Source of the DNA: Hespellia sp.
GTDB lineage: Bacteria; Bacillota; Clostridia; Lachnospirales; Lachnospiraceae
Length of the DNA: 58,920 nucleotides
NCBI GenBank assembly: GCA_028693555.1
Contig: JAQUVD010000025.1
Span: 1 to 58,920 of the forward strand
Direction of reading: 5' to 3'
Shown: piece by piece, positions 50,278 to 58,920 of the stretch
How positions within the stretch are numbered: the stretch's first letter is position 1
Layout: each line of letters begins with the position of its first letter
Notes under the pieces: generated by a model
Told to the model about the DNA's origin: nothing
The model's database searches: none
Seen by the model: the letters and a program-made list of their open reading frames with translations, nothing else
Position numbers and translations under genes: made by a program

Positions 50278-51399
50278 ATGAATATAAATGAAACAGAGCT
50301 CACAAAAAAACTGGATCTCGTGATTGAAAAGCTGCTGAATCTGGGAGGGCCGGAGAATGAGAATGAGCTCGCAGAAAATGGCGGGGAGGCCATTGGATTT
50401 TTCAAAAGAGATTTTGGTATCAAAGAGTGGGACTGGCCGCAGGGCGTAGGTCTTTATGGTCTCTTGAAAATCATGCAGAGCCAGAAAAATGATGATTACA
50501 GAGAATTTCTGCACAACTGGTATACGGAGAATATAGAGCTTGGTCTCCCGTCCCGGAATATCAACACAACGACTCCGCTTCTGACCCTGTGCGAACTGAA
50601 CGAGTATTATCAGGATGCGAAATTCGAAGCACTCTGTAAGGACTGGGCAAACTGGCTCATGACTTGTCTGCCAAGAACGAAAGAGGGAGGATTCCAGCAC
50701 GTGACCAGTGCGAATGGAGATCGTCAGGGGGTCCGTCTCAATGAAAATGAAATGTGGATCGATACGTTATTTATGACCGTATTATTTTTGAATAAAATGG
50801 GACAAAAATACAGAAATGAAGCGTGGGTGAATGAGAGTATTCATCAGGTGCTCATGCACATCAAGTATCTGTATGACAAAGAAACCGGATTATTCTATCA
50901 TGGATGGACATTTAACGGTAACAATAACTTCGGCGGAATCTTCTGGTGCCGTGGAAATAGCTGGTTTACACTTGGAATCTTAGATTATGTGGATATGTTC
51001 AAGGGCACTTTGAACCCGGCTATAAAATCCATCATCATTGATACATACAAGGCACAGGTTGCAAAATTAAAAGAAGTACAGAGTAAGAGCGGATTGTGGC
51101 ATACGGTTCTTCTGGATCCGGACAGCTACGAAGAAGTATCTGGTTCCGCAGCAATCGCGACAGGTATTCTGAAAGGAATCCGTCTGGGTATCCTGGATGA
51201 TTCGTATCTGCCATGTGCGGAGAGAGCAATCAAAGGAATCATGAAGAACATCGACAAAGACGGAACAGTCCTGAATGTATCAGGAGGAACCGGAATGGGA
51301 ATGGATGCGGAGCACTACAAGAACATTCTTGTTGCGCCGATGGCATACGGACAGTCACTTACGATTCTGGCGCTTGCAGAAGCCCTGCAGCATTTGTAG
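50278..51399 (+). CDS. GH105 unsaturated glucuronyl/galacturonyl hydrolase (YteR-like)
   Basis: The 373-residue (alpha/alpha)6-barrel protein cuts the unsaturated uronic acid left by polysaccharide lyases from the non-reducing end. It has EWDWPQGVGLYGLLKIM, the catalytic-Asp region NEMWIDTLFMTVLFL, and IFWCRGNSWFTLGILDY, matching GH105 (YteR/YesR) better than GH88. No signal peptide is seen, so it acts on imported oligosaccharides. GAAAGGAG precedes the ATG. It is followed at 57 bases by the SDR, and its product feeds KduI/DhuI. Confidence 0.88.
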   Translation: MNINETELTKKLDLVIEKLLNLGGPENENELAENGGEAIGFFKRDFGIKEWDWPQGVGLYGLLKIMQSQKNDDYREFLHNWYTENIELGLPSRNINTTTPLLTLCELNEYYQDAKFEALCKDWANWLMTCLPRTKEGGFQHVTSANGDRQGVRLNENEMWIDTLFMTVLFLNKMGQKYRNEAWVNESIHQVLMHIKYLYDKETGLFYHGWTFNGNNNFGGIFWCRGNSWFTLGILDYVDMFKGTLNPAIKSIIIDTYKAQVAKLKEVQSKSGLWHTVLLDPDSYEEVSGSAAIATGILKGIRLGILDDSYLPCAERAIKGIMKNIDKDGTVLNVSGGTGMGMDAEHYKNILVAPMAYGQSLTILALAEALQHL

Positions 51400-51456
51400 A
51401 AGCATCATAACACTTGGAAGTGAAAAGAAATAGAAGAAAGAGTGAGGTAATCAAAT

Positions 51457-52260
51457 ATGAATATTTTAAATCGTTTTTCTCTTGAGGGAAAAGTAGCATT
51501 AGTAACAGGCGGAGCCTACGGAATTGGCTTTGCAATGGCGGAAGCGTACGCACAGGCTGGCGCGAAAATCGCATTTAACTGCAGAGGACAGGAGCATATG
51601 GATCAGGCACTTGCAGATTACAAGGCAAAGGGGATTGATGCAAGAGGCTATATCTGTGACGTGACAGACGAAGCACAGGTAAAAGGGATGGTTGCAGCCA
51701 TCAAAAAAGATCTCGGAAGTATTGACATTCTTGTCAATAATGCGGGAATCATCAAACGTATTCCGATGACAGAGATGAGCGTGGAAGAGTTCCGTCAGGT
51801 CATTGACATTGATTTAAACGCACCATTTATCGTCTCAAAAGCAGTCATTCCGGACATGATCGAAAAAGGGCACGGAAAAATCATTAATATCTGTTCCATG
51901 ATGAGTGAGCTCGGACGCGAGACAGTATCGGCATACGCAGCAGCAAAGGGCGGACTGAAGATGCTGACAAAAAATATCTGCTCAGAGTACGGGGAGTACA
52001 ACATCCAGTGCAACGGAATCGGACCCGGCTATATTGCAACACCACAGACAGCACCACTTCGCGAGCCACAGGAAGATGGCAGCAGACATCCGTTTGATCA
52101 GTTTATCATTTCCAAGACGCCTGCAGCAAGATGGGGAGATCCGGCAGATATCATGGGACCGGCAGTGTTCCTTGCGTCAGAAGCATCTGACTTTGTCAAT
52201 GGACAGATTCTCTATGTAGATGGCGGTATTCTGGCGTATATCGGGAAACAGCCGAAATAG
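51457..52260 (+). CDS. KduD/DhuD-like short-chain dehydrogenase
   Basis: The 267-residue SDR has VTGGAYGIGFAMAEAYAQAG for NAD(P), NNAG in the fourth strand, catalytic Ser in NICSMMSELG and Tyr-Lys in SAYAAAKGGLK. Relatives are annotated gluconate 5-dehydrogenase, KduD or DhuD; context (GH105, KduI, kdgK, kdgA) favours reduction of 2,5-diketo-3-deoxygluconate to KDG. GAGTGAGGTAA lies upstream. A strong terminator follows. Confidence 0.88.
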   Translation: MNILNRFSLEGKVALVTGGAYGIGFAMAEAYAQAGAKIAFNCRGQEHMDQALADYKAKGIDARGYICDVTDEAQVKGMVAAIKKDLGSIDILVNNAGIIKRIPMTEMSVEEFRQVIDIDLNAPFIVSKAVIPDMIEKGHGKIINICSMMSELGRETVSAYAAAKGGLKMLTKNICSEYGEYNIQCNGIGPGYIATPQTAPLREPQEDGSRHPFDQFIISKTPAARWGDPADIMGPAVFLASEASDFVNGQILYVDGGILAYIGKQPK

Positions 52261-52301
52261 AAGAACAATAATTTGGAAAAATGTTTTCGAGCATATTCGT
52301 T

Positions 52302-52355
52302 GCCCGGTCTTTCTCGTTTGAGGTAGTATTTCAAACGAGAGAGACTGGGCTTTTT
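52302..52355 (+). terminator. Terminator after the KduD/DhuD-like gene
   Basis: GCCCGGTCTTTCTCGTTTGA (from 52302) pairs with the arm ending GACTGGGC at 52350, a nearly continuous 20-bp stem, followed by TTTTT. Confidence 0.9.
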
Positions 52356-52478
52356 GACTACCGATTTAGAAAAACATAAAAAGTATGGATATTTTGTTGG
52401 AGTTAGCATATAATATTTACATGCAAATCCCAAAAAAAAGAAAAAAGAAAAGTTTTGGGAATAGAGAGGACGACGAAG

Positions 52479-53696
52479 ATGGCAATTAAAAGAGAAAAGT
52501 ATGTTAATTTCCTTTTAAAACAAAAAGATAAAGATATAGTGAAAATCATTACAGGTATTCGAAGAAGTGGAAAGTCTACATTACTTTTTGAATTGTATTA
52601 TAATGAACTTATCCATCTAGGGGTTACGGAAAGTCACATTATAAAAATCGCACTGGATAATATAAAAAATGAAGCGTTGCTTGAACCACATAAACTTTAT
52701 CAAGCCATTGAGGAGAAGATGAAAGATCAAGAAATGTATTATATTTTTCTAGATGAGATTCAATTAGTTGATAAATTTGAAAATGTTGTAAATGGTATCA
52801 AAAATGATTTTAAGTGCGATTTGTATATTACAGGATCCAATTCCGAATTTTTGTCATCTGATATTAATACAAAGTTCCGTGGAAGGGGGATGGAATTAAG
52901 AGTGCATCCATTCAGCTTTAGCGAAATGTATGAAGTGATAGGTGGAGATAAGTATCAGGCATTTAATCAATATATGTTATATGGAGGAATGCCATACTTA
53001 GTACAAGAGGACGATCCACTTGAAAAAGACAGATACCTTCGAATGGTTGCAGAAGTAGTTGAAATTAATGATATAATTGATAGACATAATATTCGAAATA
53101 AAGAGGCTTTTGAAGCAGTGGTCAGATTATTGTGCTCATCCATTGGCTCTTATGTGTCCAGTAAAAAAATAGCGGATACATTGAAAAGCAATGGGTTTGC
53201 TACAATAGATCATAAGACGGTGGGAAATTATTTGAGCTATTTATGCGATGCGTTCTTATTTTATAAGGTGGACAGATACGACATCAAGGGAAAAGCCTAT
53301 TTGAAGACACTGAATAAGTATTATGTCTGCGACATAGGACTTCGGAATGCACTTTTAAATTTTAGGCAGATTGAGCCGACACATACAATAGAAAATATTG
53401 TATATATGGAATTAATTGAGCGTGGATACATGGTGGATATTGGAAATAACAATAACAAGGAGATTGATTTTCTTGTGAAAGACATGAAAGATACCTATTA
53501 TATTCAAGTGTCATATTCTATTCTGAATCAGGAAACAAAAGAAAGAGAACTGGGCTCTTTTCGGAATCTTGATGACGGATACAAGAAAATCTTAATTACT
53601 ATGGACAATGATCCATTTACGAATCTGGAATACGGATATAAGAAGTTAAATATGCTTGATTTTTTGTTGGATGAAAACTCTTTGCAAAATGTATAG
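52479..53696 (+). CDS. DUF4143-type AAA ATPase
   Basis: The 405-residue protein has a Walker A motif in ITGIRRSGKSTLLFELYYN, a Walker B motif in YYIFLDEIQLVDKFENVVNG, a sensor motif LYITGSNSEFLSSDI, and a C-terminal DUF4143 nuclease-like domain with the acidic NKEIDFLVKD. Such proteins are common in gut Firmicutes and archaea; their function is not established. The gene is AT-richer than the metabolic genes around it and has no operon partner, which suggests acquisition. GAGAGGA precedes ATG 52479. Confidence 0.88.
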   Translation: MAIKREKYVNFLLKQKDKDIVKIITGIRRSGKSTLLFELYYNELIHLGVTESHIIKIALDNIKNEALLEPHKLYQAIEEKMKDQEMYYIFLDEIQLVDKFENVVNGIKNDFKCDLYITGSNSEFLSSDINTKFRGRGMELRVHPFSFSEMYEVIGGDKYQAFNQYMLYGGMPYLVQEDDPLEKDRYLRMVAEVVEINDIIDRHNIRNKEAFEAVVRLLCSSIGSYVSSKKIADTLKSNGFATIDHKTVGNYLSYLCDAFLFYKVDRYDIKGKAYLKTLNKYYVCDIGLRNALLNFRQIEPTHTIENIVYMELIERGYMVDIGNNNNKEIDFLVKDMKDTYYIQVSYSILNQETKERELGSFRNLDDGYKKILITMDNDPFTNLEYGYKKLNMLDFLLDENSLQNV

Positions 53697-53909
53697 AGGG
53701 CAGATATGGCAGCTCGTATCTGCAAAATGATGGAACCGCCAATACTGTGGAAAGTGAAGTGTGCGGGAAATGTGTTGCCTACACACCGTGTACCTATAAG
53801 GAAATGTAACAACTACAAATAAAAAATTACCGCTTGAAATGGCATTGTGGAGACTGCTGATTGTTGTCTAGTAAAAAGATTTGAGTTATAGAGAATAGCG
53901 AGGAAAACT
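53697..53909 (+). other. Short region with a coding-like remnant, function unknown
   Basis: Positions 53699-53809 hold a short open frame with VCGKCVAYTPC, a cysteine-rich stretch that lacks a start codon and a ribosome site. It may be the tail of a lost gene. The rest, up to 53909, must hold the promoter for the sensor-kinase remnant; no clear -35/-10 pair is seen. Confidence 0.3.
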
Positions 53910-54486
53910 ATGTTTGGCAAAAATCCTGAATCTGGAAGAATATGCGTTCTGTTACGCAAAAAACTAGAACAGAAAATGATATATAAGCTATTTTTGATGT
54001 TATTCATCAGCATCTGCATACCATTGATTTTGTCCTCCTATGTGTCATACCTGATGTCGTACCGAAGTATCGTGGAGCAATATAAAGAAAGTAAAAACAC
54101 TTTGGACAAGCAGATTGCAGAAAATGTGGAAAATAATTTTTATGCATTGAAAAATCAGTCCATTGCTTTGTATGATTATGAAAGTATCTCATATATTTTG
54201 AAAACAGACAAGTCAGACATCACAGACGACTATATAGAAAACTATAACCTTGTGTATGGAAATCTGGTGAGTATTCAATTCTCGACTTGCTGCAGATGAA
54301 GAGCAGTATAGGATTACAAATAGTGATAAAGTAGGAATCTACAATGTAAATGCGCGTATCAAATACCACTATGGAAAACAGTACGGGTTGAAAATGATGT
54401 ATGGGATGGATAAAGAAACTACAATAAAAATATATCTGCCTTGTATTAGGAAAGTCTGGGGGAAACATGAAATTACTGATTGTTGA
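53910..54486 (+). pseudogene. YesM-type sensor histidine kinase with its middle deleted
   Basis: The N-terminal part (53910 to about 54280) encodes a cytoplasmic start, a membrane helix (MIYKLFLMLFISICIPLILSS) and the beginning of an extracellular sensor domain. The frame then changes from one phase to another, and after the junction the text reads DKVGIYNVNARIKYHYGKQYGL and ends KETTIKIYLP. That is the C-terminal G2-box end of the YesM HATPase domain. The HAMP, His-containing and most ATPase segments are missing, so roughly 350 residues have been lost. The remnant overlaps the response-regulator start by 20 bases. Confidence 0.8.
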
Positions 54487-56050
54487 TGATGAATATTTGG
54501 CAAGAGAGTCCTTGGAAATACAAATAAGCAAACTGACAGACTATCAGATTTTACAGGCGAAAGATGGAGTGACAGCACTGACTATTATGGAAGATGAGCG
54601 ACCGGACATCGTATTTATTGATATCCAAATGCCCGGAATGTCTGGAATTGAATTCATGGAACGTGGTCGAAAGATATGCAGTCAGGCGGTTTTTATAGTG
54701 CTTAGTGGTTACAATCTATTTGAGTATGCTCAAAAGGCTATTGAGTATAATGCGTTTAAATATTTATTGAAACCTGTAAGTGATGAAAGTCTTTCAGAAC
54801 TATTTGAGGAAATCGAAAGTCAATTACTTACGAAGCAAATTGAGAATATTAAGCATAAAGAAGCTTATATGTCGGCACAGAGGTCAAAAAAAATATTACA
54901 GAGAAAATATGTTCTTGAATTGCTGAATGTCAAAGAGGCAAAAAAAGCAGATGTTTTGCAGAAGTTGAAAAAATCTGGAATTGTATTTGATAAGCCTTAC
55001 TTTCAGATATTTATAATTCGAATAGTAATGGACTCAATTGAAGAGGAAGAATTACTGAAATTTGGGATCATAAATATAGCTGAAGAAATATTTAAGGCAA
55101 CAGATCAGAGCGTTTGTGCCTTTGATGAGGAAAATGGATTAGGAATTCTCATTAATTCCGAGGGACGCCAAGAAGCCTCTGCATTTGAAACTTATATAGA
55201 TATTATGTTTGAAGAAATACAAAAGTTTTCGTCTGCTTTGGGTGTGGAACGAATCACTATCGGCATTAGCGAGAGAAAGGCAGGCATTGAAATCTTAGAC
55301 GAATTATATGACGCTGCATTACAGGCATTGAATATGTATTTGATTCATGGTGATAACAGACTTTATTTCGCCAAAGAGAAGCCTGTAGATGACAAAAATG
55401 GGAATTGGAATAAACAGAATTTGGAAAAAAGGTTCGAAAAAGCTCTGTTTATGGGGAGTAAGGTAGATGTAGAGGATTGTATCGAAAACCTATATGTTCA
55501 ATTTTCAGACAGTAATTTTACCGATGTGAAAGAGTTACACAAGTTACATTTGAGTTTTTTCGTACTTCTTCATAAAGCTATGAAGAATCTGGAAACAGAA
55601 GGGGTACTGGAAGATGAATTTTATTTATACAAAAAAATTCAGCAATTTGAATCTATTGAAGAAATGAAACACTTTCTACTTAAAAAAACCGAAATCTGCT
55701 TGGAAGCTATAGGGGGCAATTCTGTCACCGGAAACAAGAAGGCAGTTCAGATTGGAAAACAGTTTATCAATGAAAATCTGGGGAATGAATTGACATTAAA
55801 TGCTGTGGCAGAACATGTGGGGCTAAGCCTAGTCTATTTTAGCAAAATATTCAAAGAAGAAGAGGGCAAAAACTTTATTGATTATGTAACGGAGCAGAGA
55901 ATGCAGTTAGCCTGTGAGCTTCTAGAAGGTAACGCCAAAACATCTGAAATTTGTGAGCGGATTGGATATCATGATATGAAACATTTTTATAAAGTATTCA
56001 AAAAATACAGAGGGATAACCCCCAGCCAGTACAGAAAAAGGGTGCGGTAA
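54467..56050 (+). CDS. YesN-type response regulator (receiver plus AraC DNA-binding domain)
   Basis: The 527-residue protein starts with a receiver domain: LLIVDDEYLARESL (acidic pocket), VFIDIQMPGMSG (phospho-acceptor Asp near residue 54), VLSGY and YLLKPV (Lys). A long middle region follows, and the C-terminus has an AraC-type double HTH (ELTLNAVAEHVGLSLVYFSKIFKEE, ending YRGITPSQYRKR). It would be phosphorylated by the YesM partner, which is deleted here, so it may act without its signal or be orphaned. It probably controlled the ABC sugar genes that follow. GGGGGAAAC precedes the ATG. Confidence 0.9.
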   Translation: MKLLIVDDEYLARESLEIQISKLTDYQILQAKDGVTALTIMEDERPDIVFIDIQMPGMSGIEFMERGRKICSQAVFIVLSGYNLFEYAQKAIEYNAFKYLLKPVSDESLSELFEEIESQLLTKQIENIKHKEAYMSAQRSKKILQRKYVLELLNVKEAKKADVLQKLKKSGIVFDKPYFQIFIIRIVMDSIEEEELLKFGIINIAEEIFKATDQSVCAFDEENGLGILINSEGRQEASAFETYIDIMFEEIQKFSSALGVERITIGISERKAGIEILDELYDAALQALNMYLIHGDNRLYFAKEKPVDDKNGNWNKQNLEKRFEKALFMGSKVDVEDCIENLYVQFSDSNFTDVKELHKLHLSFFVLLHKAMKNLETEGVLEDEFYLYKKIQQFESIEEMKHFLLKKTEICLEAIGGNSVTGNKKAVQIGKQFINENLGNELTLNAVAEHVGLSLVYFSKIFKEEEGKNFIDYVTEQRMQLACELLEGNAKTSEICERIGYHDMKHFYKVFKKYRGITPSQYRKRVR

Positions 56051-56073
56051 TCTTTAGAAAAGTTGCATATTGT

Positions 56074-56115
56074 AAAAGGGGACGGATGCTGTACGTGTAG
56101 CATCCGTCCCCTTTT
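56074..56115 (+). terminator. Strong terminator after the response regulator
   Basis: AAAAGGGGACGGATGCT (56074-56090) is the exact inverted repeat of the arm ending at 56115, a 17-bp stem with an 8-nt loop and a terminal T-run. Confidence 0.9.
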
Positions 56116-56255
56116 GATACCTCATCTCTCGTTTTTCTTTAAATATCCCCCCTTTTATTAAAAACGCCCTACTGTTAGAAACATCTGCTCTGGGGTATAG
56201 TAAATATAAAGAAATAAGTAATGTTATAAAACGATTAACAGAAGGAGGAATAACG

Positions 56256-57551
56256 ATGAAGAAGAGAGTAATCAGTATGTTGTTGGCGGGGGTTATGGCA
56301 TTGGGCATGATTGGATGTGGAGCAGGTTCATCTGATGAAGCAAAAGGTACCAAGGACAACGAAAAAGTAACACTGCGCTATGTATCGTGGATGACCAGTG
56401 GAGAGGATAAGGAGTTTCTTGCGAAGTTTATGGAGGAGAATCCGGACATTAATGTGGAGGTTGAAGCGCTTGACGGTACGAATTATGATAAGCTGCTGAA
56501 AACCCGCCTTACTTCAGGGGATGCACCCGATGTATTCTTGATTAAGCCAGAGCAATATGACAAATTTGTAAAAGAGGATTTTCTGATGGATGTCAGCGAC
56601 CAACCGGTTATGGAGACGCTCAAGGAATCTGAATCACTCGACAGTTTGTACACGATTGACGGGAAAAAATATGGATTCCCAGTTTGTACACAAGGTGGAC
56701 CGCTCCCAGTATTCTATAATGTGAAATATTTTGAAAAGCTTGGCATTGTACAACCTACTACGTTGGATGAGCTTTGGGCAGCTTCAGAGAAAATCAAAGC
56801 AGATGGTGTCGAACCATTTGTATTTGGAGATAAAGATGCATGGACATTTGAAATGTTTTTCAGAGGACGTCATTTTGGCAATTATTTAAGTGAAAACCCA
56901 GAGTGGGGACAGGCTCTGTATAATGGAGATGTAAAAAGTTCTGAAATGTTCAAACAGGAGTTTGAGATGGCAGAGATGATGGTAAAGAACGGTTATATCG
57001 GAAAATCATCCCTTACAATGACCTATCCTCAGTCGGTTACTTACTTCGTGGAAGGAAAAGCGGCAATGCTTCCGCAGGGAACATGGGTACCGGGATTAGA
57101 TGAAATCAAAAATGCGGATCCGGAGAAGTTTGAACTTGGATGCTTTATGGTACCAGTTGACGAAGTAAATGGGAAAATATATACAACAGGAACATCGGAC
57201 AGGAGTATCGTTATTTCCTCCGCTACAAAATATCTGGAAGAAGCTAAGAAATTATTTGATTGGTTTGCAAAAGAGGAAAACCTCAGTGAATATTTGTCGT
57301 CACAGTCTCTGACCACATTCCTTCCAATCGAATATGAAGTGGATCCAGTAATCAAAGATTATGTAACAGCATTGACAACGGATAAATTCGAAATCATTAT
57401 GAGTCAGAAAGCAACGATGCCAGCAGGATTTACATCCATGATGGAAAAAGGACTTCAGTCCATTCTGGCAGGCTCACCTGCAACAGATGAACTCCAGAAG
57501 CTGGATACAGAATTTGAAAAATTTAAATCATCAATTGTTGTAGCAGAGTAA
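56256..57551 (+). CDS. ABC sugar transporter substrate-binding lipoprotein
   Basis: The 431-residue protein has a signal peptide with lipobox LGMIGC and the extracellular solute-binding family 1 fold: VTLRYVSWMTSGEDKEFLAKF, SGDAPDVFLIKPEQYDKFVKE, YGFPVCTQGGPLPVFYNVKYFEKLGI and VEGKAAMLPQGTWVPGL. It would bind an oligosaccharide outside the cell for the two permeases that follow. AGAAGGAGG precedes the start. Its ligand cannot be named; YesMN-linked systems often take up plant or host glycans. Confidence 0.92.
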   Translation: MKKRVISMLLAGVMALGMIGCGAGSSDEAKGTKDNEKVTLRYVSWMTSGEDKEFLAKFMEENPDINVEVEALDGTNYDKLLKTRLTSGDAPDVFLIKPEQYDKFVKEDFLMDVSDQPVMETLKESESLDSLYTIDGKKYGFPVCTQGGPLPVFYNVKYFEKLGIVQPTTLDELWAASEKIKADGVEPFVFGDKDAWTFEMFFRGRHFGNYLSENPEWGQALYNGDVKSSEMFKQEFEMAEMMVKNGYIGKSSLTMTYPQSVTYFVEGKAAMLPQGTWVPGLDEIKNADPEKFELGCFMVPVDEVNGKIYTTGTSDRSIVISSATKYLEEAKKLFDWFAKEENLSEYLSSQSLTTFLPIEYEVDPVIKDYVTALTTDKFEIIMSQKATMPAGFTSMMEKGLQSILAGSPATDELQKLDTEFEKFKSSIVVAE

Positions 57552-57611
57552 TTTGGGAAGGACAGTCGCAGTGTAAATGAAGTTGTGGCTGTCCTAGTAG
57601 TAGGAGATAAT

Positions 57612-58481
57612 ATGAAGAGTAATATAGAAAAGAGAAGAAGTTTATTAGCAGTATTGCCTGCATTGTGTCTGTTTTTGGTTTTTACGTATGTTCCGTTACT
57701 TATGACCCTCAGGTATTCGGTGACAGATTGGAATGGATATAGTAAGGATTATAATTTTGTCGGACTTCAGAACTTCATTAATATATTTCAGGACAGTGAG
57801 GTAAAAACAGCATTTGGAAATACCTTATATTTTACAGTTCTAACAGTAGGTATAGGAGTTGTACTGCAATTAGTCTTGTCGATATTTTTGTTTGAAAAGC
57901 TGAAAGGAAAAACAGTACTTAGGGCAATTTTATATGCTCCATGCATCATCAGTCCCGTAATTGTGTCTTTGACATGGCAGAATTTCTTTCAATATGCAGG
58001 AATTATCAATGAGATTATTGGAAAGTTTGGGTTATCTATTGACTGGTTGGGTGATCCCAATCTTGTAAAAAATGTTCTGATATTTATTAATACATGGCAG
58101 TGGGCAGGATATGGAATGATTATATTCATGACGGGTCTTACCAGTATTCCGTCTGAGGTGTATGAAGCTTCCATGTTGGATGGTGCGTCAGGCTGGAAAA
58201 AGTTTCGGTTCATTACATTTCCACTTTTGATGCCTTCGGTTACAGTGAATGTATTTGTTTCCATTACAGGTGCACTTAGGTTATTTGACTTGCCATTTGT
58301 ACTGACAGGCGGTGGTCCCATGGATGCAAGTAAGACAATCAGCATGACAATTTATGACAATGCATTCCTATATGAAAGATTCGGCTATTCGAGTGCAGTC
58401 GGAGTGCTTCTGTTTATTGTCATTGCAGCAGTTACCATATTGCAGTTAAAAATCACAAGAAGCAGGGAGGTTGAATACTAA
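57612..58481 (+). CDS. ABC sugar transporter permease (first)
   Basis: The 289-residue protein has six predicted membrane helices and the EAA loop VYEASMLDGASGWKKFRFITFPLLMPS that touches the ATPase. It resembles the YtcP/LplB or MalF-type permeases. AGGAG lies five bases before ATG 57612. The stop codon overlaps the start of the second permease gene by one base (TAATG). No ATPase gene is present; such systems often use a shared MsmK-type ATPase. Confidence 0.92.
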   Translation: MKSNIEKRRSLLAVLPALCLFLVFTYVPLLMTLRYSVTDWNGYSKDYNFVGLQNFINIFQDSEVKTAFGNTLYFTVLTVGIGVVLQLVLSIFLFEKLKGKTVLRAILYAPCIISPVIVSLTWQNFFQYAGIINEIIGKFGLSIDWLGDPNLVKNVLIFINTWQWAGYGMIIFMTGLTSIPSEVYEASMLDGASGWKKFRFITFPLLMPSVTVNVFVSITGALRLFDLPFVLTGGGPMDASKTISMTIYDNAFLYERFGYSSAVGVLLFIVIAAVTILQLKITRSREVEY

Positions 58482-58807
58482 TGGTTCAGACTAAAAAAAG
58501 AAATAAGAAAAACGTATTTCGGTACATATTTACCTACTTGTGCGGAATCTTGATTGTGGTTCCAATTGCATATATGATTCTCTCAGCATTTAAGAATCCC
58601 AGTGAAGTGAACAAAATAGTGTCTCTTCCATCTGGATTTTATCTAGAGAATTTTAAAACTGTCTTTCAAAATTCAATTGCAATTAAAAGCTTTGTGAATT
58701 CAATTATTATTTCAGGTGCTACGATCATGATTGATATCATCCTCTGTTCACTTGCAGCTTATGGGATTGGCAGGAGAAAAGAGAAAATCTTTTCCTTTCT
58801 GTTATGA
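58481..58807 (+). pseudogene. ABC sugar transporter permease (second), truncated
   Basis: The remaining 108 residues match the start of MalG/AraQ-type permeases: ILIVVPIAYMILSAFKNPSEV, then SLPSGFYLENFKTVFQNSIA and SFVNSIIISGATIMIDIILCSLAAYGIGR. Full-length relatives have about 275-290 residues and an EAA loop, which is missing. The frame runs into foreign-looking sequence near 58806 and stops. The transporter is therefore probably inactive unless another permease takes its place. Confidence 0.85.
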
Positions 58808-58920
58808 AGTGACCTCTTGTCAAGTGTTAATTTTAAGAAATCACTCTTTTTCTTTATTTCTTATTGTTCCAATGCCTGGAGCACATGGATAGAGCCTCAG
58901 ATTTAACAGTTCCCGGCCTT
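58806..58920 (-). mobile_element. Probable end of an insertion sequence, cut by the window edge
   Basis: From about 58806 the sequence no longer continues the permease. GTGACCTCTTGTCAAGTG lies near the junction and could be an element end. On the minus strand two frames are open from the window edge, one ending at the stop at 58841-58843 (GRELLNLRLYPCAPGIGTIR), which may be the C-terminus of a transposase. No family can be named from so little sequence; insertion is inferred from the abrupt break in the permease. Confidence 0.45.

Noticed and set aside
1-58920. CRISPR array, rRNA operon or known riboswitch
   Set aside because: No regularly spaced direct repeats, rRNA segments or recognisable riboswitch cores were seen while reading the non-coding regions.

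Overview
The window reads as a chromosome segment from an anaerobic, moderately AT-rich Firmicute of the gut Lachnospiraceae type. The evidence is the FabH-AcpP-FabK-FabD-FabG-FabF-AccB-FabZ-AccC-AccDA gene order, strong AGGAGG-like ribosome sites, TRAP and MFS uptake systems, YesM/YesN-type signalling, a CyuA-type cysteine desulfidase and many uronic-acid genes. The species cannot be fixed from the sequence alone.

Layout. (1) 1-3280: the 3' end of a group II intron sits inside an Rpn-family gene, followed by a Uma2-type nuclease gene, a DMT transporter, a HAD phosphatase and tRNA-Leu(CAG). (2) 3347-14866: one long type II fatty-acid synthesis operon. Its promoter overlaps a FabT-like operator, and the fabT-like MarR gene is the last gene. 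It carries an AccD-AccA fusion, two FabK-family flavoproteins and two insertions of palindromic, non-coding DNA. (3) 14914-27650: a GntR-controlled catabolic operon of 11 genes: an HMG-CoA-lyase-like protein, a creatininase/IolN-like hydrolase, two zinc alcohol dehydrogenases, a sugar-isomerase-like TIM barrel, an Old-Yellow-Enzyme/Fe-S/FAD reductase, type I 3-dehydroquinate dehydratase, an MFS carrier and a complete TRAP transporter. I propose that it degrades a hydroaromatic or cyclitol acid (quinate or shikimate) by non-oxygenase ring opening. This is the best candidate here for an undescribed system.

(4) 27661-29940: a cytidylate-kinase-like gene, a TipA-type MerR regulator with its 19-bp-spacer promoter, and a YesL-like membrane protein. 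(5) 29952-40291: glucuronate catabolism: AraC regulator, uxuA-uxuB-uxaC-GH3-kdgK, an IclR/KdgR-like regulator, and kdgA behind face-to-face overlapping promoters. (6) 40427-42748: cysteine desulfidase plus a membrane-dipeptidase-family enzyme. (7) 42824-52355: unsaturated-uronate catabolism: kduI, an RpiB/DhuI-like isomerase, a TIM-barrel isomerase, a CE4 deacetylase-like protein, a second TRAP transporter, an AraC regulator, GH105 and a KduD/DhuD-like SDR. The product 2-keto-3-deoxygluconate feeds into kdgK and kdgA of region 5.

(8) 52479-58920: a DUF4143-type ATPase, then a decaying two-component/ABC sugar-transport locus. The sensor kinase has lost its middle, the response regulator and substrate-binding protein are intact, and the second permease is cut short where foreign DNA, probably an insertion sequence, begins at the right edge.

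No rRNA and no CRISPR array were seen.
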